A stretch of 64,000 bases of DNA from Tubulanus polymorphus (lineage: Eukaryota; Nemertea; Palaeonemertea; Tubulaniformes; Tubulanidae), in NCBI RefSeq assembly GCF_964204645.1, contig NC_134027.1:21130485-21194484 (forward strand). The letters are read 5' to 3'. The position numbers and the translations under genes were made by a program. A model generated the notes under the pieces. That model had not been told where the DNA came from. It saw only the letters and a list, made by a program, of their open reading frames with translations, and did not search any database. Below are positions 13,101 to 22,040 of this stretch, one piece after another. Position 1 is the stretch's first letter, and each line of letters begins with the position of its first letter.

Positions 13101-16100
13101 CTGTTGGAGAGTGTGTCCGTATTGCTGCCCGGCCGTTCAGTCAGTCGGTCGATAGATTTTTAAATTCGTAATTTGGATTTTCGAGCGAGAAATTTCGTCG
13201 GCGTTTCACGACGACGATGATAAGTTGTCGAGGTTATAACGTGTATCGCGTAAACGATCAGGCAGTTTACAGCATGAATACGCCTAAGGTAAGTCGACAT
13301 GTCGCGGACTGCGCTCGCTTGCTCTCTCTCTCTCTTCTCTCATGATCATACATCATTATCGCTAACTAAACTTCTGATTCACGTCGAATTTCGAACGAAG
13401 TAGATGTCTGGCGAATCATCCATCAATCCAATCAACGCTCATCGGGGGGGGGGGGGAAGATATTTTTCACCAAAGAGTTGTTATCGAGCGGGGATTTGTG
13501 TAAGATTTTATATCGTAACCCTTGATATTTCGTATTTTGTCAACACGTTTATCTATGTGAAGGTCGTTGATGCGCATGTCTTTCCGTCGACGTTCGTTAA
13601 TGACGATCTGAATCGGCGAATATAGCTGACATTTTTAATTCCGGCGGAATTTTTTCGATTTTTCTATGGCTTCCGTTATGAGACCCTTGTTTTCGAGCTG
13701 AGTGTCCGTCTTTCATCGACTTTTTTAATAGTGGGCTGATCTCGATGAAACAATATGTTAGTGCGGGGTCGAGTTGTGCCGCGCAAAGAATGGGTCCTGT
13801 GTGCCATCTAAAAACTATTTCAACGATACGTCTTTGAAAATGAGGGGGTCGAAATTTATTTAAAAAATTGTCTCGTCAAAATTAAGCTATTGGCACTAGA
13901 TTGGCCTACAACATATCCAAAATACAATGGGAACTATAACGCATGGTAATTTCGCATGGTAATGGAGTTTGATGCTGAGCCCGAAAACTGTTGTCGCATA
14001 TGGCTCGTGATCACTTTTAATCCCCACGATTAACTAGACTTCGATATGAATACTTAGTACCATTCTACCTTATGATGATTTGACAGCTCAAACACTTATA
14101 ATGACTCATAGTATATGGCCGAAATGTTGGGCGAGGGGGGGCAAACTTGGGGGTCAAATATCTTTAGGGCTAATTGCGTAATAAGAAATGGGCATTCCGG
14201 CAGCAACCTGCTGACCCCTTTTCTATTTCCATTCAATTTCTAACTTGTATCTTCCGTTTAACTGAAATTGCTCTTTTCAATCGAAACCAATAGGATGCAT
14301 TATCAATATCATGTGATTACTATTGTTATTACTATCATTACTCAATTCTCTGCACTTGCACAAGGTACCTAGGTGCAGTGACCTGTACAGCCCCTTACGC
14401 TCTCACTGTCACCTTCATTTAACTTTACTTCATTTTCTCTTTATTGTCATTATTCGTGGAAATGTAAGTCGAATGAAAAATGAATTATTATTATCGTAAA
14501 ATGGATGCCATCAGCGGAGTACGTTGTCGGAATATCGGTATTGATCGCTACATTTATGTACACACGCATATAGTAATCGGGTGATTTGCTGCCTAATTCG
14601 AAAAATTAAACTGCTCCGGTAACCCTACTTTAGCTGAAATGTTAGGTCAGTCCCAGCTGATGATTTTTATTTAAACGTAATCATTTGTCATAGGCTTAGG
14701 CGCGAAGATTTTTGTCCGGCTGAATGCGTAGAACTTTTTCTTGAGTTCGTTGAATTAATCGACGAGCCCTTTTCCTTCGGTATCCCCGTATGACATTATT
14801 AACTGTATTTTGAAATTACTCGAGAATGTTTAGAAAAATGTTTCTTACATGTGAAAATGTGCAAAAAGTGAATATTTTTGAAAAAAGTAAGAAAAAATTG
14901 GGAAAAAGTATGTAAAATTTTGTTTGAAAATTCTTGTCAGAAAATGTCCATGTAGGCTGTATATGTTCTTTTATCTCTGGTCTTTGCTATCGTCTAGTGT
15001 CAAGCATCGATTTGTATATCCTAATTATAGGTCAAAATTGTTTCATCGTCTTTAAAAATGTTTTAACTATGCAATTCTTGCTTAAAACCTCAATGAAAAT
15101 GGATGAATCGCGTTAGGAGTATGTCCCTTTTAAAAAAAATCTATTGTTAGGTGTGTTATTCTGAATGGAGTCTGTATTTGGTATGAAAAAATGTGAAAAA
15201 TCCTTCGGTCAGGTGCTCAAAAGTCGTTTAGAGTTAACCAGTGGATAGTTGACATAGTAACAATTAAAAGTTCATCTTTACTATGGTATTTATCCTTTGG
15301 TTATCTTTTTGCAACTTTTGAGCAAATGACCCCTTGTTTTTTGAAGAAATGTGAAAAAGTGGATAATGGCAATATTGAAAAAAAGTGGAAATTTCTGAAT
15401 CTCGCATCTCATCCATGTCCTTGTTATTTTGTCGTTTCAGTCAGCGTCTCCGAAAAGGGAACGGAGGAAGCGACGCTTAAAACCGCCCGGTTTGGAAACG
15501 GCCGATATGATTTGCGGCGTATGCGGCGACAAGGCCCACGGTTACAATTTCAACGCGATCACCTGCGAGTCGTGCAAGGCGTTCTTCAGAAGAAACGCGT
15601 TAAGAATGGAGGTATGTCGCGAAGGTTTATCGAGGCCGAAGCTAAAATCGGAAAAAAAATGTTGAATTCGTCCGCGGCTCAACTACGTCGAAATGACCTC
15701 GGCGGCGGCTGCACTGGCTGCAGTAGCTCAAAAGTCGGTTAAAGTGAACCAGTGGATAGTTGACATAGTTGACAATTCAAACTTCATTGTTGAGCTAAAA
15801 AAATTCCTTGTTTGTGTTGAGCTTATAAGTCGACTCGGCCGGCTGCCTATCGACCTTGTACTACATTACTTCTTTTAAAATCGTGACCAATTTTACCATA
15901 ACAGACCCTGCAGCTATAGAAATGAACTGATTACAAATTATATTATATTTTACGAAATGACCCGGCGGCCGCTACGGAGATTCGAGCTATCATTTTTGTT
16001 TAGCCTTACTTTGGTAGTTATCCGCCCGCTATCTTTTACCAATTTTTGAGCGACCGACCCCAGATCGACATGAACAGTCTTATCGAGGATATTCGGCGAA

Positions 16101-19100
16101 ATTGATGTTCACCGAAAATTCATCAGACCGAGTTTGTAGACGTTTGAAATCTTATGCGTAACAAAAAAAGAAAAACGTTACAGCATGGTCGGTTTCAATC
16201 GATAACACTTTATTCGATAGGGTTGCCTCGATCATAACCTAAGGGTGGCTCCATGTCATTCCATTATTGGTAGCATCGGCGAGTAAAGACGTCCAGCTGC
16301 GTTGCCTCCTGAAGCGTCCTGCATTGCGCCTATGAGCAATTATAACGTCGAGATAATTTCTTGTAGCTATGTCTCAAATTTTAATCAGCGCGCATAATTT
16401 CTAATAAATTAACCTCAATGACGATGATAGTTACTATATCTCTTAGTGATTCCAATCAAAGCATTATACGGGAAGAATTCTTTTTGAATAGGCCTATATC
16501 CCCCCTCCAGCAAGCTAGTTGCCATTAATAAGAATAAATTGCTGATAATGAACGAATCATGGTAATAGCTTCTAATTTCGATATAGTTTGGCACTTATTT
16601 TGTATGATTTTAATTATTCAAAAATCAGTGAAAATGAGAAATGTTTCCTTTTAAGAAGATTTTCTAGAATGTGGGTTCATTTGGTGCACGGAGTGCTGCC
16701 ACACGGAGCTATTAGCCTAATTAAAAATTCTCCCGTTGAAGGCTTTGGCTTTGACTTTCTTGCAAAGACCGAAGTAAACAAGATGACGATTTTGAAAACG
16801 CATTAGGAAATGCTGCGCGAATTCTCAGAAACTCATCCGTCTTCGTTTGAATCCCGCAGCGGCTAGCCGACCAGTACCGCGCGTCGCTTTTGAAAATAGT
16901 ATTCGTCTCAGAGCTCGAGTCGCCGTAATCCTATTACTCCACGCTAATGAAACGGCGTGATCTCTTTTCTAATCCCCGAAATAGAAGAAAAAAAAAACTA
17001 TTCATAACGCCTTCGAAGATATATGGTATTCATGAGATGAGTTGGAAGATGGCGTCGGGCTTATATTTCACCAGAAATCCGAGATAAATGAATTCGCGTA
17101 GTCGACTCAACATTAAAAAACTAAATACTACTACTACTACTACTACATAGTTTTACGGAACCTTCCTCTGAAGATGAGGTCTATATAATGTGTTGTCGCG
17201 TTGTATTTCAGGTGTGTAGAAAGTCGAACTGTGACTGTTTTTGGAAGATGGGTTTTTATGGAGTTGTGAATCAGAAGATGGAATATATTAATGCAAGGGA
17301 GTCGTAAGGGGGGTCTCGATACGCCAGGTTTCGATGGGTTCCTTAGATATCGGTCTGAAAACACCTGATCGACCTTTTTCAATGAATACGGAGATGCCCA
17401 ATCCCCTGAAGCCTTGAGAATTTATGAAGCCTTCTTTTTGGGTTTTTTCGGATGCTCGCAATATTTTTTCCATTACGTAATAATTGTGTTAATTCAACCG
17501 ATTATATTTCGTTATCTGATTTCTAAATTAAAGCCTCGGTTCCGTACAGGCAAACCAGGAGTGTGGGCGAGGCATCAGTCGATTCATAGGAAACCCCTCC
17601 AGAAAAAAAAGAATCAGTTCCGCTCATTTATAATCAAAAAAGGAAGTAAGGAAACATAACACTTACAACTTCATATCACAACATATTACGAAAAAAATGC
17701 CTTTATTTAGTTTGACTTTTGTTTATATCAGCAGAAATCGCTGTAATCAGCGGAAATCAGAGGACAAATATGAGCATAAAATTTTCTCGGGGTTCATGAA
17801 CCCCTGACCCCCTTCAGCTCCAAACCAAGTTAAAAACGAACCGACCCTAATGCTACGGCCTGTCTGGGCAGGTGGGCCGTGGGTTTTTCGAGGGACTGCC
17901 TCAATCATATTTATCGTGGAAACTAAGTTTCTGGATAACGCTAATCGGAAAGGTTTAACTCCCTGGTTAAAAATGTTTTCCGTGAATATGCGGTGTTGAA
18001 GATATTTATGACCTGGTTATAATCGTCTACTGCTGGTGGTAACTTGGTCAGCAGTAATGTCATGAACTTTAAACAAACCAGTAAAGGTTCAACAGGCGGA
18101 GTGCTGAACTAATATTGAACTGGGTTTCCATTTAGCGCTCGCTCTCCGGATGGTTGGCTGATAGCCAACCTAATTAATAGGTATTCACACAAGTGACAAT
18201 GAGATTTGATTTGCGTAAATGACGTAAATCAATAAATAAATAAATGGTTAAATGTTTTCGCTAATCAACAACCTTGCGTAATATTAGTTAGTTCGTCCGG
18301 GGTGTTAATTTGATCACTGAAATAATATTGCTATAATTGTGTCATTTCTTATTTAAGCTTAATCCACATCAGCCCTTTGATGTGAGGTCAAACATTATAT
18401 AAGAAAGCAATGTAATGCTGAACAAAAGGAGCTGTTAATGATTCTGCCGATAGGGAGACCCCTGTGTTCCAAGAAAATTGAGTTCAACCTAGAATATTGG
18501 CAAGAATAAGAATGGCCTTTTCAGGCATATGAAATCTATATATTCCCAGGGGTTCATATGGTATCATGGGGCTAGTTTTATTGGCCAATATTAACAGGAA
18601 ACCAAGTGGTTGACTCAATCCAACTCAATTGAGTTTTAAGTTAACATTTCTTTATCTTGAAATATGGATTGTCCCTGTTATTTATTTGATTGGTAGATTT
18701 GGTCTGATTTGCTTTCATTTTGTGTCGCTCATAAACCCACCACACCTACCGGAAGCGAAACAGGGGGTTTGATTTTAAAATCGGAATTCGAAGTACAGAA
18801 GTAGTTGTGCGATCGGCGGTCAAAATTACAGATTATTGTGTTTTAATGGGATTACGAAATCGGTAAAAGTTAACTTTTACCACGATTCAACTAAATTGAG
18901 TTAATACTGCTCTATTTTTTGGGTCGTATCCTTTGCTAAAAGCTTTCATCAATGGTACCAATCCTGTAATTAGGCAGTTTTAGAGGTTGTAATATTATGA
19001 TAATTTTCCGGGGCAACCTTATTTCCGCGAACCTGTTGCACCCATCCAGAAATCGATATACATAGAATATTCTAAAATCATCAACACACCGAATCTGCTT

Positions 19101-21793
19101 GCCCTTCCCACCACTACTTCTACTAGTTAAACAATCCCTAAGATTTTTGTTGTCAATCCCGTTGTTTTCCGACCTCATGACACAACTTCTAAACTCGTTG
19201 TGTTGTTACTCAAGGTTTTCAATTTAACCATAGAGTTTTCGGTTTAACCTTATCCTTATATTGTGGGTTGCGTGTGGTGACGTTTTCAATTCTATTTTCA
19301 GGTGATAAAATGTAACTTCGATGGCACGTGTAAACTCGATCCCCATACGAGGCGATTTTGTACGGAATGCCGCCTTAAGAAATGTTTTACAATCGGAATG
19401 AAAAAAGAATGGATTCTGAGTAAGTTTTTACCCTTGACGTCCTTCTTCCTCCCCTCTCACGCGTATTGACCTTATTTCACAAATCCCAGTCCTTCTTGTC
19501 TTCCAGGCTCACCTCCACTCATTCATCCCTCATCCTACCTCATGCCACCCATTTCATCCTACCTGATTCTATTTCACTCCCTCCTGCCTTCCCTTTCTTA
19601 GTACTACTTGCGCGTAACAAGGATTGTGGACACTGGGCTGGATATTTGCAGGCAAACCCAGATAATCCGGGTATGAATGTCTGTCCATTGATACATAAAT
19701 GTACATGAATTTTGATTCAATCCGGATCTCATCAACTGGACAAATTTCATCGGCCTCAAATAATCTGATTTAAGCGGATTCTACTGTAAGATGTATTATT
19801 GGAATTACTGTTTCTAGGTGACGATCAGTTGATGAAAAGACGAGAAAAGGGCGGAAAGAAAGAGAAAAATTCCTACAACGTCAACAACACGTTTCATCAT
19901 CAAAATAGTCAAAATAATAAAATCGAACAGTCAGTTTCGAACATGTCAAACATGTCGTTATCGCCTGGCAACTATTCCGACCAATCCGATCAATCGTTAC
20001 ATCAAATCAGTCCGATCGACCATTGCGCATCGATGGATATGTTACCTATCTCATCACCGACGGCGACGACAACGACGATGACGACCTTCGTCAAGGTCGA
20101 ACCGGATTCGCCGCCGACGTTACAAGAATCTCCGTCGTCGTCGTCGTCGTCAACGACGACGTTGCCATGGCAATCGAGCGGCAACCAAGTCGAAATGGAT
20201 ATCGCGACGTTAGAACAGTTGCTAGCGACGACCGTCGATGCTCCGTACACGGAACGAGACACTCAGAAATTTTCGCCTAATTCGGCGAGTGATATGTTCA
20301 ATATGGCTGACACGTTCATTCGACGATTTATCAAATTCTGTAAGAGTTTGCCTGAATTTTCCGCGTTATCTCAAACGGACCAAATTGCCTTACTAAAGGT
20401 AAGTTGAATCAGTCGCAGATATTCATGCTCTGCCTGAATCCACCCCACCCCCAAAGTGGCACACGTCTTCAGGACTTTAGCCCAGACACTTTTTATTCAA
20501 AATGACCTGGAAACACCAAATATTAGACATATCAGGACATTTTAACCCTTTCAATGTGTCTACACCGCATGGCAGTGTAAAGATCAGTGATGGATATAGC
20601 TAGCACACGGCATCGTGGTGTATCTGTAATTGGTCATCAATATTTATCCCAATTGAAGGATGGCAGCACCTGTCATACATAAATGAAATATAAGTAACTA
20701 ATCTAATGATACACTGCACTGCAGTGTAGAGATGCACTGTAGATGTATGCTTGTTGTACATCAACTGTGCCAACAGTTTTGTTTCAATGTCCAAAGAAGG
20801 TTGGTTCAAGGCTGCAGATTGACATCTGCAATAGTATCAATGTATAGTTAACAATAAGCGAAGATAAGTGAATTCTTTCTATCTTCAATATGAAACCCTT
20901 TCTCCGAACTCACCACTTCAATTCATACAATACAATAAGTAGGGTCGCCAAATTTTACTCAATTTAAGTGTTAGTGAAAGTCTGAACTAAACAATGAATT
21001 TCTAGCCAATTACCGTGGAATCTCGTCACAGCAAACTTCATGGGACCAGAAAATATGTTCGTTATAACCGATAATTATGAAAATAATTAGATTGTCTTAC
21101 GGGGGATGAAATTCTATACTTGTTACATCCGATGAATCGTCGTGCCCGAGTTCGTTATAACGAGGTTCCACTGTAGAAATCAGTTCGTAAATAGAATTCG
21201 ATCGCGGCGCCATAAAAAAAGATACGCTCGGATACCCCAATGAACTCTCTTTGTCGAAATGACGATTTCATTTCTCGTTTTTTTTTTTGCAGGGTGGTAT
21301 AATGGAGGTGATGATATTGCGCGGAGCGTTGAAGTTCGACCCGGTGGCGCTGTCGTTCAAGTTCACCGAGGCGATGAAAGGAATCGGCAGTATCAACTCG
21401 TCGTTGATCGACAAGAACCTGTCGGTGCCGGACAATAGTCAGTTGCAGTACCACGGCAACGCGGTGCACTTTTTCAAATCGATGAACGATCTCGTGCACG
21501 GCAACAAGACGTGCATATTACTGTTGTTGCTGATCGAGTTGTTCTCGCCCGACCGGCCGAACATCGACAATCGCGTGAAGGTCGAATACGCGCAGGAGCA
21601 CTACTCAAACCTGTTACAAAGACACATCGCGAATATCTACTCGGCCGACGAGGCGAAGGGCCTGTATCCGAAAATTCTGATGAAACTGGTCGAGGTACGT
21701 GAACTCGGCGATACGTCGTCGAAAGCGGCCGCGCGCATCAACGTCAGCGACATGGAGCCGCTGCTAGTGGAGGTTTTCAGTCTGTCGACTTGA
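7699..21793 (+). CDS. NR1J: NR1J (HR96/DAF-12-type) nuclear receptor, whole gene
   Basis: A ligand-regulated transcription factor of the HR96/DAF-12 group, acting in the nucleus. Joined exons 7699-7827, 15441-15611, 19302-19419, 19818-20398 and 21293-21793 give a continuous 499-residue protein. A second start exon (13217-13288) gives 480 residues. Order: divergent N-terminus; basic stretch KRERRKRR at 48-55; C4 DNA-binding domain from C68 (first finger C-x2-C-x13-C-x2-C, P-box CESCKA; second finger C-x5-C-x9-C-x2-C); basic extension [11 protein letters not shown]; Ser/Thr-rich hinge; ligand-binding domain from about residue 290 with the helix 3-5 signature around FCKSLPEF and DQIALLK; C-terminal AF-2 helix MEPLLVEVF. 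Family knowledge: HR96, DAF-12 and mollusc NR1J receptors sense lipids or xenobiotics. The ligand here is unknown. All exon joins keep frame and have GT-AG borders. Confidence 0.93.
7906..8190 (+). repeat. Perfect GGGAGA hexamer tract, 48 GGG runs
   Basis: GGGAGA is repeated without visible interruption for 285 bp, beginning 79 bp after the exon 2 donor. Every four consecutive units fit the canonical G-quadruplex pattern (GGG separated by 3 nt), and the tract is also a polypurine mirror repeat able to form triplex DNA. The G-rich strand is the coding strand. If the intron is kept, the reading frame from ATG 7699 stays open through the tract as about 47 Gly-Arg dipeptides and stops at 8227-8229. 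Confidence 0.97.
10105..10170. repeat. TA dinucleotide microsatellite
   Basis: Nearly perfect (TA)n inside the NR1J intron. Length is likely variable. Confidence 0.95.
10575..11220. repeat. Probable decayed repeat with CAACTGGTTGC-like blocks
   Basis: Short blocks around CAACTGGTTGC and CAGTTGC recur in both orientations across this stretch. It starts with TTAAGCCTAGCGTGC, similar to the ends of the TAA-flanked elements at 26884 and 35676. Related blocks occur at 39000-39260. Boundaries are not clear. Confidence 0.35.
11221..11478. mobile_element. hAT-like MITE, copy 1
   Basis: The left end CAGGGGCAGATCC and the right end GGATCCGCCCCTG are inverted matches, the CAGGGGCGGATCC-type terminus common in hAT MITEs. 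The interior resembles 28457-28651 (blocks TTCTAGAAG, ACAGGTCCAGA, TGCCTTTAGATAC, GGGGAGGA). A clean 8-bp target duplication is not visible. Confidence 0.65.
11935..12215 (+). repeat. Minisatellite, period about 47-51 bp, six diverged units
   Basis: Units contain AATCTGCGTCAGGAAATGTG, GATCGGTTTCAGTA and GATCTGGCCTA. The GATCTGG motif recurs near 11991, 12038, 12085, 12131 and 12182. It lies in the NR1J intron roughly 1 kb before the alternative first exon. Confidence 0.85.
12306..12335 (+). repeat. TTG/CAA trinucleotide repeat
   Basis: About ten near-perfect TTG units within intronic DNA. They read as poly-Gln on the minus strand, but no gene supports that frame. Confidence 0.9.
12500..13216 (+). 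promoter_or_regulatory. NR1J: Candidate alternative promoter and 5' UTR of NR1J isoform B
   Basis: This stretch leads directly into an ATG exon with a good donor. It contains a TATATAAAG-like box near 12525-12532 and a CpG-dense block at about 12720-12800 (GGGGCCGCGCGCGCGACG). Which part starts transcription is inferred; nothing here shows a start site directly. Confidence 0.4.
13217..13288 (+). CDS. NR1J: NR1J alternative first coding exon, isoform B
   Basis: The frame from ATG 13217 encodes 24 residues ([10 protein letters not shown] to MNTPK) and ends exactly before a GTAAGT donor at 13289 in phase 0, matching the phase-0 acceptor at 15441. An internal in-frame ATG at 13274 would give a 5-residue version. 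A TTTACAG sequence ends at 13272; using it as an acceptor for exon 2 would shift the frame and give a stop, so use as a first exon is favoured. The result is the same receptor with a different, shorter N-terminus. Confidence 0.65.
13289..15210. other. NR1J: Intronic DNA, nothing recognised
   Basis: Contains a CT-rich patch near 13320, a run of 13 G at 13444-13456 and AT-rich sequence. No other exon with phase-0 ends was recognised. Confidence 0.4.
15211..15326. mobile_element. Small fold-back element near the DBD exon
   Basis: GGTGCTCAAAAGT near the left end pairs with ACTTTTGAGCA at the right end, and AACCAGTGGATA pairs with a TATCCTTTGGTT block inside. Diverged halves recur on the other side of the exon (15722-15787 and about 16003-16063) and at about 48250-48308. 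Confidence 0.5.
15441..15611 (+). CDS. NR1J: NR1J exon 3: first zinc finger and P-box
   Basis: The acceptor GTCGTTTCAG ends at 15440; donor GTATGT starts at 15612. The exon has 57 codons, phase 0 at both ends. It encodes the basic run KRERRKRR and then CGVCGDK…[10 protein letters not shown], the first C4 finger. The ESCKA P-box is typical of HR96, DAF-12 and NHR-8 rather than the EGCKG form of vertebrate VDR/PXR. The exon ends after the first finger at RMEV, a position where nuclear receptor DBDs are commonly interrupted. Confidence 0.95.
15612..19301 (+). other. NR1J: NR1J intron 3
   Basis: A 3.7 kb intron. Apart from the fold-back halves at 15722-15787 and 16003-16063 and an ACT trinucleotide run near 17128-17147, I see no supported feature. 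A block at 18725-18850 resembles 36955-37060 (CACCACACCT, GGTTTGATTTT, AATCGGA), a diverged repeat. Confidence 0.6.
19302..19419 (+). CDS. NR1J: NR1J exon 4: second zinc finger
   Basis: The acceptor TATTTTCAG ends at 19301; donor GTAAGT starts at 19420. It encodes [10 protein letters not shown]…[23 protein letters not shown], the second C4 finger and start of the C-terminal extension. It ends in phase 1, and the split codon with exon 5 gives Ser140 of isoform A. Confidence 0.95.
19420..19817 (+). other. NR1J: NR1J intron 4, nothing else recognised
   Basis: A 398-bp GT-AG intron. Pyrimidine-rich stretches are visible but no repeat or RNA gene. Confidence 0.7.
19818..20398 (+). CDS. NR1J: NR1J exon 5: hinge and start of ligand-binding domain
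   Basis: The acceptor TTTCTAG ends at 19817; donor GTAAGT starts at 20399, phase 0. The first part is the basic T/A-box region ([12 protein letters not shown]), then an Asn/Gln/Ser-rich linker and a Thr- and Ser-rich stretch. VKVEPDSP at residues 231-238 (20090-20113) fits the phosphorylation-dependent sumoylation motif (hydrophobic-K-x-E-x-x-S-P). The end encodes the LBD signature FCKSLPEF…DQIALLK (residues 313-333). Confidence 0.93.
20546..20740 (+). mobile_element. piggyBac-like MITE, truncated copy B
   Basis: TTAA at 20542-20545 precedes CCCTTTCAATGTGTC, and the following palindromes match copies A and C. The second half (CACACTAGGGTGGAATTT and the right end) is missing, so this is a 3'-truncated relic. 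Confidence 0.7.
21013..21173. mobile_element. TA-flanked MITE (CAGTGGAACC family), copy 1
   Basis: Ends CCGTGGAATCTCG and CGAGGTTCCACTG form inverted repeats and are flanked by TA on both sides (21011-21012 and 21174-21175). The ends contain GTTATAACGA-type blocks. Target TA and CAG-type termini suggest a Tc1/mariner or pogo-type element. Other copies: 33577-33757, 36749-36894, 57149-57415 and a decayed one near 60565-60655. Confidence 0.7.
21293..21793 (+). CDS. NR1J: NR1J exon 6: ligand-binding domain and AF-2
   Basis: The acceptor TTTTTTGCAG ends at 21292, phase 0; stop TGA at 21791-21793. It encodes 166 residues, [17 protein letters not shown] through [15 protein letters not shown] to [13 protein letters not shown]. 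The final helix has the hydrophobic-acidic pattern of an AF-2 co-activator surface (LLVEVF). The exon is notably GC-rich compared with neighbouring introns, as coding DNA is elsewhere in this window. Confidence 0.95.
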   Translation, partial: GGIMEVMILRGALKFDPVALSFKFTEAMKGIGSINSSLIDKNLSVPDNSQLQYHGNAVHFFKSMNDLVHGNKTCILLLLLIELFSPDRPNIDNRVKVEYAQEHYSNLLQRHIANIYSADEAKGLYPKILMKLVEVRELGDTSSKAAARINVSDMEPLLVEVFSLST

Positions 21794-22034
21794 TACGAAT
21801 CGAAATCATAGGATTTAAAAACGTTAATACTAGAATATATTGTCATATATATATTATATATATATTGTTGTCGGATACTGCACTGCTGATTGGTTAATTC
21901 GTAAAAAAATATGATTCTACTATATCATATTTTTTCAGTGGATATTATGCGAGTATTTTAGAAATTTCTAGCGTTTCGAAGGCTGTATTCATCTAGTATC
22001 GTGATGTTGTCGAATTACGACCTCGCCCGGTTGT

Positions 22035-22040
22035 AATAAA
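22035..22040 (+). other. NR1J: Candidate poly(A) signal of NR1J
   Basis: AATAAA 242 bp after the stop codon, the nearest canonical hexamer I see. A TA-rich patch at 21837-21868 lies in the 3' UTR. Confidence 0.5.

Larger units (their letters stand above)
7828..15440 (+). other. NR1J: NR1J intron between exon 2 and the DBD exon
   Basis: A 7.6 kb GT-AG intron. It holds the GGGAGA tract, a TA microsatellite, a hAT-like MITE, a 47-51 bp minisatellite, the alternative promoter and first exon, and a small fold-back element at about 15211-15326. The rest (8192-10100, 10190-11220, 13289-15200) shows no supported gene. Confidence 0.75.
20399..21292 (+). other. NR1J: NR1J intron 5 with two MITEs
   Basis: The intron carries the truncated piggyBac-like MITE at 20546-20740 and the TA-flanked MITE at 21013-21173, and ends with a long polypyrimidine tract and CAG acceptor at 21290-21292. 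Confidence 0.8.

Noticed and set aside
20002-20280. Acidic and Val-rich open frames overlapping NR1J exon 5
   Set aside because: They are shadows of the GAC/TCG-rich hinge-coding repeats in the correct frame.
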